Shown here: one piece after another, positions 13,840 to 20,966 of the stretch
Position numbering within the stretch: the first letter of the stretch is position 1
How the letters are laid out: every line of letters begins with the position of its first letter
DNA from: an uncultured Sulfuricurvum sp.
GTDB lineage: Bacteria; Campylobacterota; Campylobacteria; Campylobacterales; Sulfurimonadaceae
Length of the DNA stretch: 23,252 nucleotides
Direction: 5' to 3'
NCBI RefSeq assembly: GCF_937936435.1
Contig: NZ_CALDDG010000076.1
Coordinates: 1 to 23,252 of the forward strand
The notes under the pieces: generated by a model
Databases searched by the model: none
The model's input: the letters and a program-made list of their open reading frames with translations, nothing else
What the model was told of the DNA's origin: nothing
Made by a program: the position numbers and the translations under genes

Positions 13840-15051
13840 ATGAGAACCTCCGTCTCCCTGATACTGGCTCCGTTTCTGTGCCTCTCGCTGCATGCGGCAA
13901 AAATCGATGAAAAAATCAAAACAACCGCGAAGCAGCTGACAGAAACCAAACAAACCTATACTACCCTCAATGCCAAACTGGAAGAGACCGCCTCTAAAAT
14001 CATCCAGCAAAAACAACTGGTTGGTGCCCAGCAGGAACATCTTAATTCTCTCGTAGACGAGCTCAAATCCAAAGAGAACGTCTATCAAAGCAATAAACAA
14101 ACGCTTAAAATGTTGGAAACCCAGCAGAATATGCTGGTCAAAACCCAAAACGATATCGAACAACGGCTCGTATTCGCCATCGCGCGCAATACCTCGATTT
14201 CACTGCTCATCAACGACGACCGTGCCAAAGAGGCCGACGCGATTATCACCGAAGAGGCCCTGAAACTCCATCTCAAACAGATCAATGCCGAGATCAAAGA
14301 GCTCAATGCCCTGTTTGTCGAAAATAACGAAAAAATTGCGGGACTCTCTTCGCAAACGACGGTTTTAAAACAATCGATCGCCGTCATCGACAAACAAAAA
14401 AACAAAGTATTAGAGACGAAAAAAGAGAATGAAAAAGCGATAGCACAGCTTGAAAAAGAGAAAAACGACTATAAAAAATCGTTGAACAAAATCCTCAATC
14501 AACAGCGCTCGCTTCAAAACACCCTAGCCAACCTCAACATCATCAAACGCGAATCGCTCAAACCAAAAAAGCTGGTTGCACCGCAGCCGACAAAACCCGG
14601 TTCCAAACCGATTCCCGAAGATGTCAAACAAGCCGTTGCCGAATACAGCCCATCGAATGTCGCCCGCTATTCGGGTGAACGTACCATTGCACCGTTGGAC
14701 GGATACACGGTTACCAAACGTTTCGGTCCTTACACGGATCCTATTTACGGAATCAAGATTTTTAACGATTCGGTCTCTTTGCGTCCGAATGAAGCCGATG
14801 CCAAAGTCAAAACCGTCCTAAACGGCAAAGTCATTTTGGCGAAACCGACCGCGATGCTGGACAACGTCATCATTATCGAACATGACAACGGATTACATAC
14901 CATCTATGCGCATCTGGATAAAATCGCTCCGACCGTCGAAGTAGGAAAACGGATTAAACAAGGTTCCATCATCGGTCGTGTCGGAAAAGAGCTGATGTTC
15001 CAGGTCACTCAGCGCAACGCCCATATCGATCCGTTGGAAATGATCCGATAA
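13840..15051 (+). CDS. EnvC-like periplasmic coiled-coil protein with degenerate LytM (M23) domain
   Basis: 403 aa. A signal peptide (about 1-19, cleavage near LHA-AK) is followed by a long coiled coil (21-235, with two helical stretches and a break near 110-135), a basic/Pro-rich linker (238-260) and a LytM/M23 fold (about 282-403: YTVTKRFGPYTDPIYGIKI, VLNGKVIL, IIIEHDNGLHTIYAHL, GSIIGRVG). The zinc motif HxxxD is absent (FNDSVSL at 308-314 in its place) and the final H-x-E/H element is MFQV (386-389), so hydrolase activity is unlikely. That is the state of E. coli EnvC, which activates amidases under FtsEX control. Position directly after ftsX supports the same role. This is the last gene of the operon. 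Confidence 0.88.
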   Translation: MRTSVSLILAPFLCLSLHAAKIDEKIKTTAKQLTETKQTYTTLNAKLEETASKIIQQKQLVGAQQEHLNSLVDELKSKENVYQSNKQTLKMLETQQNMLVKTQNDIEQRLVFAIARNTSISLLINDDRAKEADAIITEEALKLHLKQINAEIKELNALFVENNEKIAGLSSQTTVLKQSIAVIDKQKNKVLETKKENEKAIAQLEKEKNDYKKSLNKILNQQRSLQNTLANLNIIKRESLKPKKLVAPQPTKPGSKPIPEDVKQAVAEYSPSNVARYSGERTIAPLDGYTVTKRFGPYTDPIYGIKIFNDSVSLRPNEADAKVKTVLNGKVILAKPTAMLDNVIIIEHDNGLHTIYAHLDKIAPTVEVGKRIKQGSIIGRVGKELMFQVTQRNAHIDPLEMIR

Positions 15052-15055
15052 CATT

Positions 15056-15070
15056 ATTCTCTCTGAGAAT
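15056..15070. terminator. Possible short hairpin between convergent envC-like gene and flgH
   Basis: ATTCTC-TCT-GAGAAT forms a 6-bp stem 5 bases after the EnvC-like stop. No T-run follows on either strand, so it is a weak terminator candidate. A second stem CCGTTT/AAACGG (15088-15106) overlaps the flgH stop. Confidence 0.25.
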
Positions 15071-15097
15071 TCAGGGAAAACGATCTACCGTTTCTAA

Positions 15098-15814
15098 CTA
15101 AAACGGCCAAACCGCATTCGCGATTTTGCTTCCCCATCCTTGATTATTCGAACGGTCGATATCCCCTTCGTTCGCATACATAATTTTGGCATCAGAAACT
15201 TTTGCGGAACTGATCTGGTTGTTTTGATCGATATCATACGGACGGATCACACCGCTAAGCTGCATGATCTGTTTTTGCTGATCGACCATAATCTCCCGAC
15301 GCCCCGTAATGAAATAATTGCCGTTAGACATCACCTTGACGATACGAGCCGATACGGTTGTCGAAAACGATGCATTTTTCGTGGCGCTTCCCGATCCGCT
15401 GTACGCCGACGTCGATCCGCCGCTCAGGCTGATGTTGGCCAAACCGTTAAGTTTGTTCGCAGCAGAGCTTACCGCGCCGTTACCGCCTCCCGAACCGAAG
15501 ATTCCACCGCTGAGACCCAACGTATCCGACTCGGAAAGCGCTTTACTCCCGACGTTCGAGCTGGTAGCCGTTTCCGAAATCACTACCGTGACGATGTCAT
15601 TGACGTGCATCGCTTTATGATCCGAAAAGAGAGGGCTGTCTCCTTGTCCGAATAAGCTTCCGCGCGCAACAAAAACATTTTCTTCTTCCCTGGACGGCAT
15701 CTCTTCGACGTATTTCGGAGGCGTGAACGAAATCTCGGGATCTACAAAATTCGCCGTACATCCTCCGATCATTAAGGAAAAAGAGAGAAGAGAAAGGGGG
15801 ATAATGATACGCAT
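15098..15814 (-). CDS. flgH: Flagellar L-ring lipoprotein FlgH
   Basis: 238-aa outer-membrane lipoprotein that forms the L ring around the flagellar rod. Signal peptide with lipobox MIGGC (Cys19), then the FlgH features SLFGQGDSPLFSDHKAMHVNDIVTVVISE (53-81), a Gly/Ser-rich centre, and the C-terminal NGNYFITGRREIMVD, LSGVIRPYDID and SDAKIMYANEGDI segments. Length is normal. It stands apart from other flagellar genes in this window, as flagellar genes often do in Campylobacterota, and has a sigma-54 type promoter at 15852-15867. It converges on the EnvC-like gene with 46 bases between stops. Confidence 0.96.
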   Translation of the reverse strand: MRIIIPLSLLSFSLMIGGCTANFVDPEISFTPPKYVEEMPSREEENVFVARGSLFGQGDSPLFSDHKAMHVNDIVTVVISETATSSNVGSKALSESDTLGLSGGIFGSGGGNGAVSSAANKLNGLANISLSGGSTSAYSGSGSATKNASFSTTVSARIVKVMSNGNYFITGRREIMVDQQKQIMQLSGVIRPYDIDQNNQISSAKVSDAKIMYANEGDIDRSNNQGWGSKIANAVWPF

Positions 15815-15842
15815 ACTGCATGGTCCTATCGGATTATTTAGC

Positions 15843-15848
15843 TATAAT
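15843..15848 (+). promoter_or_regulatory. -10 element of yqeY promoter
   Basis: A perfect TATAAT lies 30 bases upstream of the yqeY ATG (15879), with AAGGG (15866-15870) as RBS. The predicted start of transcription falls inside the opposing sigma-54 promoter of flgH. Confidence 0.5.
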
Positions 15849-15851
15849 AAA

Positions 15852-15867
15852 GCAAAAATAGTTCCAA
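15852..15867 (-). promoter_or_regulatory. Sigma-54 (RpoN) promoter of flgH
   Basis: On the minus strand TTGGAAC-TATTT-TTGC has GG and GC separated by exactly 10 bases, the invariant -24/-12 spacing of sigma-54 promoters (consensus TGGCAC-N5-TTGC; one mismatch, A for C). The predicted transcript start is near 15840, about 26 bases before the flgH ATG. RpoN control of rod/hook/ring genes is established in Campylobacter and Helicobacter. Confidence 0.7.
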
Positions 15868-15878
15868 GGGATATTCCG

Positions 15879-16322
15879 ATGAGTTTACGAGAACAGATCA
15901 ACAATGACATCAAAACGGCGATGAAAGAAAAAGAGATCGCCAAACGTGACGCACTCCGCCTTCTAAGCAGTGCGATGAAACAGATCGAAGTCGACGAGCG
16001 CAAAGAACTCACCGATGAAGACGTGATCAAAATCATCCAAAAACAGGTTAAACAACGCAACGACGCAATGGCACAATACCGAGATGCCGGACGGGAAGAT
16101 CTTTATGAGAAAGAGGCTTCCGAAGCGGCAATTTTCGAAGAATACCTTCCTAAACAGCTCACGGATGCAGAGCTCGAAAATGCCCTGCGCACGATCATAG
16201 CCGAAGTCGGTGCCGAATCGATGAAAGATATCGGACGCGTCATGGGAGCAGCATCCAAAGCCCTCGGAGCACAAGCCGACGGAAAACGTATTAACGAGTG
16301 TGCCAAAAAGATTTTAGGATAA
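15879..16322 (+). CDS. yqeY: GatB/YqeY domain-containing protein
   Basis: 147-aa stand-alone YqeY-family protein, related to the C-terminal tRNA-interacting domain of the GatB subunit of amidotransferases. Helical throughout: MSLREQINNDIKTAMKEKE, RDALRLLSSAMKQIEVDERKE (23-43), FEEYLPKQLTDAELE (88-102), and the end MKDIGRVMGAASKAL plus ADGKRINECAKKIL. Exact function is unclear in the family; a link to tRNA-dependent amidation is inferred by homology. The frame is open back to 15723, but the extra 52 codons run over the flgH N-terminus and the promoter region, while the ATG at 15879 has AAGGG 8 bases upstream, so the short form is chosen. Confidence 0.93.
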   Translation: MSLREQINNDIKTAMKEKEIAKRDALRLLSSAMKQIEVDERKELTDEDVIKIIQKQVKQRNDAMAQYRDAGREDLYEKEASEAAIFEEYLPKQLTDAELENALRTIIAEVGAESMKDIGRVMGAASKALGAQADGKRINECAKKILG

Positions 16323-16323
16323 C

Positions 16324-18345
16324 CTACTGTAACGGCTCAGGGCGACCGTAATGGTACCCCTGAGCGTAATCGACGCCGATCTCTTTTAAGATTTGAAGAG
16401 TATCGGCATCTTCCACATACTCTGCAATCGTCTTTTTCCCGAATTCCTGCGCGATTTGATGAATATGCTTGACAAAAATACGGTCTTTTTCATTTACCGT
16501 AATATTTTTGACGAACTCACCGTCGATTTTGACATAATCGGTATCGAAATATTTGAGATAGACAAACGATGAGAATCCCGAACCGAAATCATCCAAAGCA
16601 AATGAAATCCCGATTTTTTTCATCGCTTCGATAATATCCATCAAGCCGTTGACGTTATGGATTGCCTCGCGTTCCAAAATCTCAATCGTTACCCCCGTTC
16701 TTTCGGAAAGGTCGGGATTACGCTCATAATGTGATTGAATCAGCGGTATATACTCCCCGCCGAACAGAGAATTTGTCGATAGGTTAAAAAAGAACCGCTT
16801 ATCCCACATCCCTTTTTCTTCACGCAGTTTCAACCCTTTGGTCAAAATGATCTGATCGATTTTTGCCGCCAGTCCAAGGCTCTCCGCCACTTCGATGAAC
16901 TGCCCTGCCGCCATAAACCGTTTGCCGTCACGGATACGCGCCAACACTTCATAACCGTAAAGTTCACCGGTTTGAACGTTATAAATCGATTGAACAAACG
17001 GCTCGAAACGGTCTTCTTCCATTGCCGTTCGAAGAAACTCCCCTTTTTTCTGTATCTCGGCAGCCATCTCCTGATCGCTTTGATCGGCACGCGCAATCGT
17101 ATTTTTCCCGGCACGTTTGGCCTTATACATCGCCAAATCCGATCCGGTCTGCAACGACTCGATCGTCTCTCCTTGTTCAGGGTATTCGGCGATACCGAAA
17201 CTGGCTGTAATCGTGATTTGATCGAACATCAGTGATATGGCCGTCGTTTCCAAACGCGAACGAAGTTTCTCGACAACCGCATACCCGTTTTCGTACGGAG
17301 TTTCAGGGAGAATCACAGCGAACTCGTCTCCGCCGATCCGAGCCAGAATATCGGCATTGCGGAGGTTAGAACCGAAAATCTCCGTAACCTCTTTGAGAAC
17401 CAAATCCCCCGATGCATGTCCGTAAGTATCATTGATGTATTTGAAGTTGTCCAGATCGATCATCAAAATGGTAAATTTATGACCGTGACGAACGGAACGC
17501 TTGATCTCGTAACTCAAAAACTCCTCAAATTTGCGCCGATTATAGAGCCCGGTCAAATAATCGCGGTCGGAAAGTTCCTGAAGTTTTTCGTAATAGTCCT
17601 GAATCGAATCCAGCATACGGTTAAAATAGCTTTCGATATTTTTAACTTCCAGAATCTTCGTTTTCAGGCTAACCCGCTTGGCCATATCGTTTTTACTGAT
17701 GATCTCCTGGATCAGGGTAATAAACTGCTTTAGCGGCTGAACAAGCAAGGAGTTGAGACGAAAATAGAGAATACTGAAAATCACGACGGTAAAAACGACA
17801 AAAAAGATGATGAAAGAGTTGATCATCGTCGTAAGCGAAATCTTGAGATTTCCTACCGGAAAACGGACATCGATAACACCGTTGATATCGCCTACTTTGG
17901 CATTGGTGTGACATGCAAGACACTCTTGTTTTACAACAATCGGATAGAGATAGCGGATCTCTTCGTCACCCGTCAAGATGTCTTTTCCCCGCATTGCATC
18001 GGCAACCATCGGGTCGTGTTCGCGAATCTGCTTGTCCTGTAACCGCTCGCCGAAAAGTTCGGCAACGATCGGACTGCGATAGGCATTGATCCGCATATTC
18101 GGCTCAACTTTGTTCAAGCGGATGATGATCGAGTCGAGTTCCTCTTTGCTCCACCCTTTTTCCATGGCCGAATAAAGAGCTTCAAATGCCATTCTGCTGG
18201 TTTTACGGGCATCGACACGCGCCAAATCGTCAATGGCCCGTTTTTTGATATACATACCGTACAAGAGAGCGACGGCTAAACTCGTCAATAAAGAGAGAAT
18301 GACGGTCTTCGCAATCAGACGCTTATAGGTTGTATATGTCTTCAT
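16324..18345 (-). CDS. Membrane GGDEF-EAL protein with periplasmic CxxCH haem-binding sensor
   Basis: 673 aa, possibly bifunctional in c-di-GMP turnover. TM1 (11-31) is followed by a periplasmic domain (32-172) with CLACH (142-146), a c-type haem attachment motif in a DUF3365/Tll0287-like context (YLYPIVVKQECLACH). TM2 (174-196), a HAMP-like linker and a helix (197-257) follow. The GGDEF domain (258-420) has an intact active site GGDEF (338-342) and the inhibitory I-site RNAD (329-332) five residues before it. The EAL domain (436-673) has EVLAR (466-470), N521, E555, DDFGSGFS (585-592), KID (606-608), E642 and QGY (662-664), so phosphodiesterase residues look complete. Both activities are plausible. 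The gene is a single unit; a TATAAT lies upstream at 18373-18378. Confidence 0.95.
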   Translation of the reverse strand: MKTYTTYKRLIAKTVILSLLTSLAVALLYGMYIKKRAIDDLARVDARKTSRMAFEALYSAMEKGWSKEELDSIIIRLNKVEPNMRINAYRSPIVAELFGERLQDKQIREHDPMVADAMRGKDILTGDEEIRYLYPIVVKQECLACHTNAKVGDINGVIDVRFPVGNLKISLTTMINSFIIFFVVFTVVIFSILYFRLNSLLVQPLKQFITLIQEIISKNDMAKRVSLKTKILEVKNIESYFNRMLDSIQDYYEKLQELSDRDYLTGLYNRRKFEEFLSYEIKRSVRHGHKFTILMIDLDNFKYINDTYGHASGDLVLKEVTEIFGSNLRNADILARIGGDEFAVILPETPYENGYAVVEKLRSRLETTAISLMFDQITITASFGIAEYPEQGETIESLQTGSDLAMYKAKRAGKNTIARADQSDQEMAAEIQKKGEFLRTAMEEDRFEPFVQSIYNVQTGELYGYEVLARIRDGKRFMAAGQFIEVAESLGLAAKIDQIILTKGLKLREEKGMWDKRFFFNLSTNSLFGGEYIPLIQSHYERNPDLSERTGVTIEILEREAIHNVNGLMDIIEAMKKIGISFALDDFGSGFSSFVYLKYFDTDYVKIDGEFVKNITVNEKDRIFVKHIHQIAQEFGKKTIAEYVEDADTLQILKEIGVDYAQGYHYGRPEPLQ

Positions 18346-18372
18346 ATTTCACCGCTTTTCAGTTATTTTTGG

Positions 18373-18378
18373 ATTATA
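18373..18378 (-). promoter_or_regulatory. -10 element of the GGDEF-EAL gene
   Basis: Minus-strand TATAAT preceded by TTGTGT lies 27 bases upstream of the ATG at 18345, with GGTGA as a modest RBS. The 59-base gap also carries an A/T run (GATTTTTTTT on the minus strand, 18391-18400) that may help end the upstream ATP-grasp operon. Confidence 0.45.
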
Positions 18379-18404
18379 ACACAATGCTTTTAAAAAAAAT
18401 CTAG

Positions 18405-19334
18405 CTATTTTACCGAGGCAATCCTGAAAGCAATGGAATTTTGAAATATAAGAGGATGTGAATATTGACACGTCACTACCCCTTCGCACGGAGAAATCAC
18501 TTTTTCGAGCTTAGCGCCGCTAAGGGCATCGGTTATACGTCCCAATAAATCCCCTTTTTGCACGAAAGTACCGCACGTGACGGAAGAATCGAAAATACCG
18601 GCAAACGACGCTTTGATAATCGTAATATCCTCAGGTTCGATGATATTGCTTTGGAATCCTTCAAAGGTCGGGGAGTTTAACATTCCCCGTTTGGCCATAA
18701 AGCGGATTAATGCCCCTTTGACTTCGCCGGTCGAAAAATGATCGATCATCCCGTTTTTGCCGAAAACAATCGAGAGGGCTTTGGTCTCCCATAGCTGCCA
18801 GTTATATTGCAGCATGACCGTTTCGATCGGACTGTAAGGACGGTAATGGATAAAACGGATGCCCATATCTTTGGCCGATTCGATATCCTCATAACCGCTT
18901 TGAATGATTTTCACATACGGCAGGCATACCCCCTGATCGCGGCGCCCTTCCAGAATGATCCCGTAATCGAACCCTTTAAGGGCTTCAAACAATTTTGCGG
19001 CAATCCGCTGTGTCGTCTCCCCCTCGGCATATCCCGGAAACATCATATTGATATCGGTTTTATCCAGCGGCCAAAACGTCTCTCCCATATTCAGTGCATA
19101 CGTATTGACGGCAGGAATCACCAGTATTTTTCCGATGATTTTCCCCTCTTCCTCTTTTTGGCGCAGATATTCCACCAGACGCGAAGCGACGTAAAGTTGA
19201 TTGATGTGATCTCCGCTCATCGCTCCGACGACAGCCAACGAAGGGCCTTTTGTCTCTTCTCCGAATACAAACCCTTCGACGATCAGCGGAGCGCGGTTCG
19301 GGGATTTTATATTTATGATCTCGATACGCTTCAT
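18405..19334 (-). CDS. Aspartoacylase/AstE-family paralogue lacking zinc ligands (likely pseudoenzyme)
   Basis: 309 aa, same fold and length as the upstream neighbour, with the N-terminal M14-like domain (about 1-225) and C-terminal beta domain (about 230-309: FAGIFDSSVTCGTFVQKGDLLGRI, ending ISPCEGVV). The metal motif HGDE of the neighbour is SGDH here (40-43), the second ligand His in DIHSS is Glu129 (ILEGR), the substrate Arg in DLNR is DINM (94-97), and the catalytic Glu of VEMG is Phe191 (IVFG). Every residue expected for hydrolysis is therefore changed. It starts inside the stop of the neighbour (ATGA), so the two are probably made in equal amounts and may form a heterodimer. A swapped His43/Glu129 metal site cannot be excluded. 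Confidence 0.85.
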   Translation of the reverse strand: MKRIEIINIKSPNRAPLIVEGFVFGEETKGPSLAVVGAMSGDHINQLYVASRLVEYLRQKEEEGKIIGKILVIPAVNTYALNMGETFWPLDKTDINMMFPGYAEGETTQRIAAKLFEALKGFDYGIILEGRRDQGVCLPYVKIIQSGYEDIESAKDMGIRFIHYRPYSPIETVMLQYNWQLWETKALSIVFGKNGMIDHFSTGEVKGALIRFMAKRGMLNSPTFEGFQSNIIEPEDITIIKASFAGIFDSSVTCGTFVQKGDLLGRITDALSGAKLEKVISPCEGVVTCQYSHPLIFQNSIAFRIASVK

Positions 19335-20269
19335 CCGTTTTCTCCAAAAATACGCCCGACCAACGAGCCTTCATAGACGATCGGATAGGCTCTTAGAGTA
19401 AAGAGTATCCCTCCTATCGGAGCGACCACTTCATCCAGCGTCTTGCCGCTGAGCGGATCGACGATATGCCCGACGAGGGAACCCTTCTCTATCATCTGGC
19501 AGTGTTCGATGGAAGGGACGAAAAGCCCCGGGCAGGAAGCGTTTAGATACGCGACCTCACCCACATGCGACTGAATCGGGAAACGGACATCCAACGGTTC
19601 GATATCCAAAAAGCCTTCGTGAGCCATCAGATTTAAAATCCCGTCCAGAAGTTGATGCCCATAGGCTTTACCCAGTCTCATCCCCACCCCCATCTCGACG
19701 ACGAGGGTTTTGGTACCCAACGTATTCATCGCATGGGCAAATGTCGATTCCAAAACCGTCACGGCGTCGTGTACCCAGACGAAATCAATATTAAGCTTAT
19801 TCGCAAGCGGTACCAGCGTCTTCTCCTGCGATTTGGCGATTCGTACCTGAGGAATCTCACGTAAAAATACGTTACTGGAATGGATATCGATGGCGATCTC
19901 GCTCCCTTTGATCGCGTTGACGACACTGTCGGCGATCTGGGCGGGGAGAAAATCGTTTTTGCTCCCCGGAAAAACGCGGTTCAAATCGACACTGTAAAAC
20001 GGGACGGAACGGGTGATACTGTCCAGTCCCAAAGAGTTGATCGCCGGATAGATGTCGATTGTCGCCTTTATTTTATCGGGATTGGCCCGCAGCCACTCTC
20101 CCAGCAAAAAACAGACATATTGCCCTTCCAATTCATCTCCGTGTATCCCGCTGACGATGGAGATACGTTTGAGCGTTTCACCTCGGGAAGGGATATAACG
20201 GCACCGTTGTATTCGAAACTGTTCACCGACCGGCAAATCGATCGAAAACACCTCTTCTATGATCCCCAC
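19331..20269 (-). CDS. Succinylglutamate desuccinylase/aspartoacylase-family zinc hydrolase
   Basis: 312-aa M14-like carboxypeptidase-fold protein (AstE/AspA family). Zinc ligands His43 and Glu46 in GIHGDELEG and His130 in AIDIHSS, the substrate-binding DLNRVFPG (95-102) and catalytic Glu192 in VVEMGVG are all present, so an active amidohydrolase is expected. The C-terminal beta domain contains GEVAYLNASCPGLFVPS and EVVAPIGGILFT. Family members cleave N-acyl amino acids or peptide-like amide bonds; the substrate here is unknown. It lies 10 bases after the alpha-E gene and overlaps the degenerate paralogue by 4 bases. The context with an ATP-grasp ligase suggests it trims or matures the ligase product. 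Confidence 0.9.
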   Translation of the reverse strand: MGIIEEVFSIDLPVGEQFRIQRCRYIPSRGETLKRISIVSGIHGDELEGQYVCFLLGEWLRANPDKIKATIDIYPAINSLGLDSITRSVPFYSVDLNRVFPGSKNDFLPAQIADSVVNAIKGSEIAIDIHSSNVFLREIPQVRIAKSQEKTLVPLANKLNIDFVWVHDAVTVLESTFAHAMNTLGTKTLVVEMGVGMRLGKAYGHQLLDGILNLMAHEGFLDIEPLDVRFPIQSHVGEVAYLNASCPGLFVPSIEHCQMIEKGSLVGHIVDPLSGKTLDEVVAPIGGILFTLRAYPIVYEGSLVGRIFGENG

Positions 20270-20279
20270 ACCGACTCCT

Positions 20280-20966
20280 TTAGTGTTGCGATTGCGACAT
20301 CACAGTATCGTTTTGGATCACTCGGTCGACAACGTTATTTAAAAAAGCAAGAAATTTCGGAATATCAGACGTCGTGATATTAAACGGCCGGTAGTGGCGG
20401 TTCAGCTGCCGTGCGGTAGCATTGATCGTCTCGATGTCCGCAGCCGCCATATCCAATTCTCCGTACAGACGTAAAATCAAATCGAGCCGTTCGACCTGCT
20501 GACCGAAACGGATGAGCTGATACGCACGCGTTCGGTCAAGCTCGGAAGAGAATATTCCCAAAATCAGACTGAAGTTATCGATCGTCTCTTGAAGATACGT
20601 AGGACTGACCGCACGATTGTGTCCGATCATCAGATGGTTGTAAATCTTATTGAGAGTCGCAAATCCGCGTTCGTCAAGCAGGTGACGCGTCGCTATCGCA
20701 TTTTCCCGAGCCATTTTTATAATCGATTCGATGCTCCCGACATGGGAACCGTATACACCTGCTTTAAGAAAATCCATAGCATTTTTATACTCGATATCGA
20801 TCCCCATTTTGGCAAAAAAGTTTTTTCCCTCGTCGAAATCACGGTCGATGACATAATCGTAACTCTCCAATATCCCGACCAAAAGGGTCTGTGCCCGCTG
20901 CACATAGCGTCCGAACCAATAAAGATTCTGCGCCGTATTAACCGAAATCGGTGCACCGTCCATCAT
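20280..20966 (-). CDS. Alpha-E domain protein (DUF403)
   Basis: 228-aa all-helical protein of the alpha-E family, named for a conserved Glu-rich helical fold and regularly found beside circularly permuted ATP-grasp proteins. It has NLYWFGRYVQRAQ (14-26), the hallmark ARENAIATRH (86-95), and RTRAYQLIRFGQQVERLDLILRL split across the centre-to-C-terminal half. No catalytic role is established; a partner or scaffold role for the ATP-grasp enzyme is inferred in the literature. The start at 20966 gives an ATGA overlap with the ATP-grasp stop and has GGTGG/TGGA upstream. An in-frame ATG at 20981 would put that RBS inside the gene and is less likely. Confidence 0.9.
   Translation of the reverse strand: MMDGAPISVNTAQNLYWFGRYVQRAQTLLVGILESYDYVIDRDFDEGKNFFAKMGIDIEYKNAMDFLKAGVYGSHVGSIESIIKMARENAIATRHLLDERGFATLNKIYNHLMIGHNRAVSPTYLQETIDNFSLILGIFSSELDRTRAYQLIRFGQQVERLDLILRLYGELDMAAADIETINATARQLNRHYRPFNITTSDIPKFLAFLNNVVDRVIQNDTVMSQSQH

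Noticed and set aside
15723..15878. N-terminal extension of the yqeY frame
   Set aside because: It runs over the flgH N-terminus and through both promoters; the YqeY family starts at the ATG at 15879.
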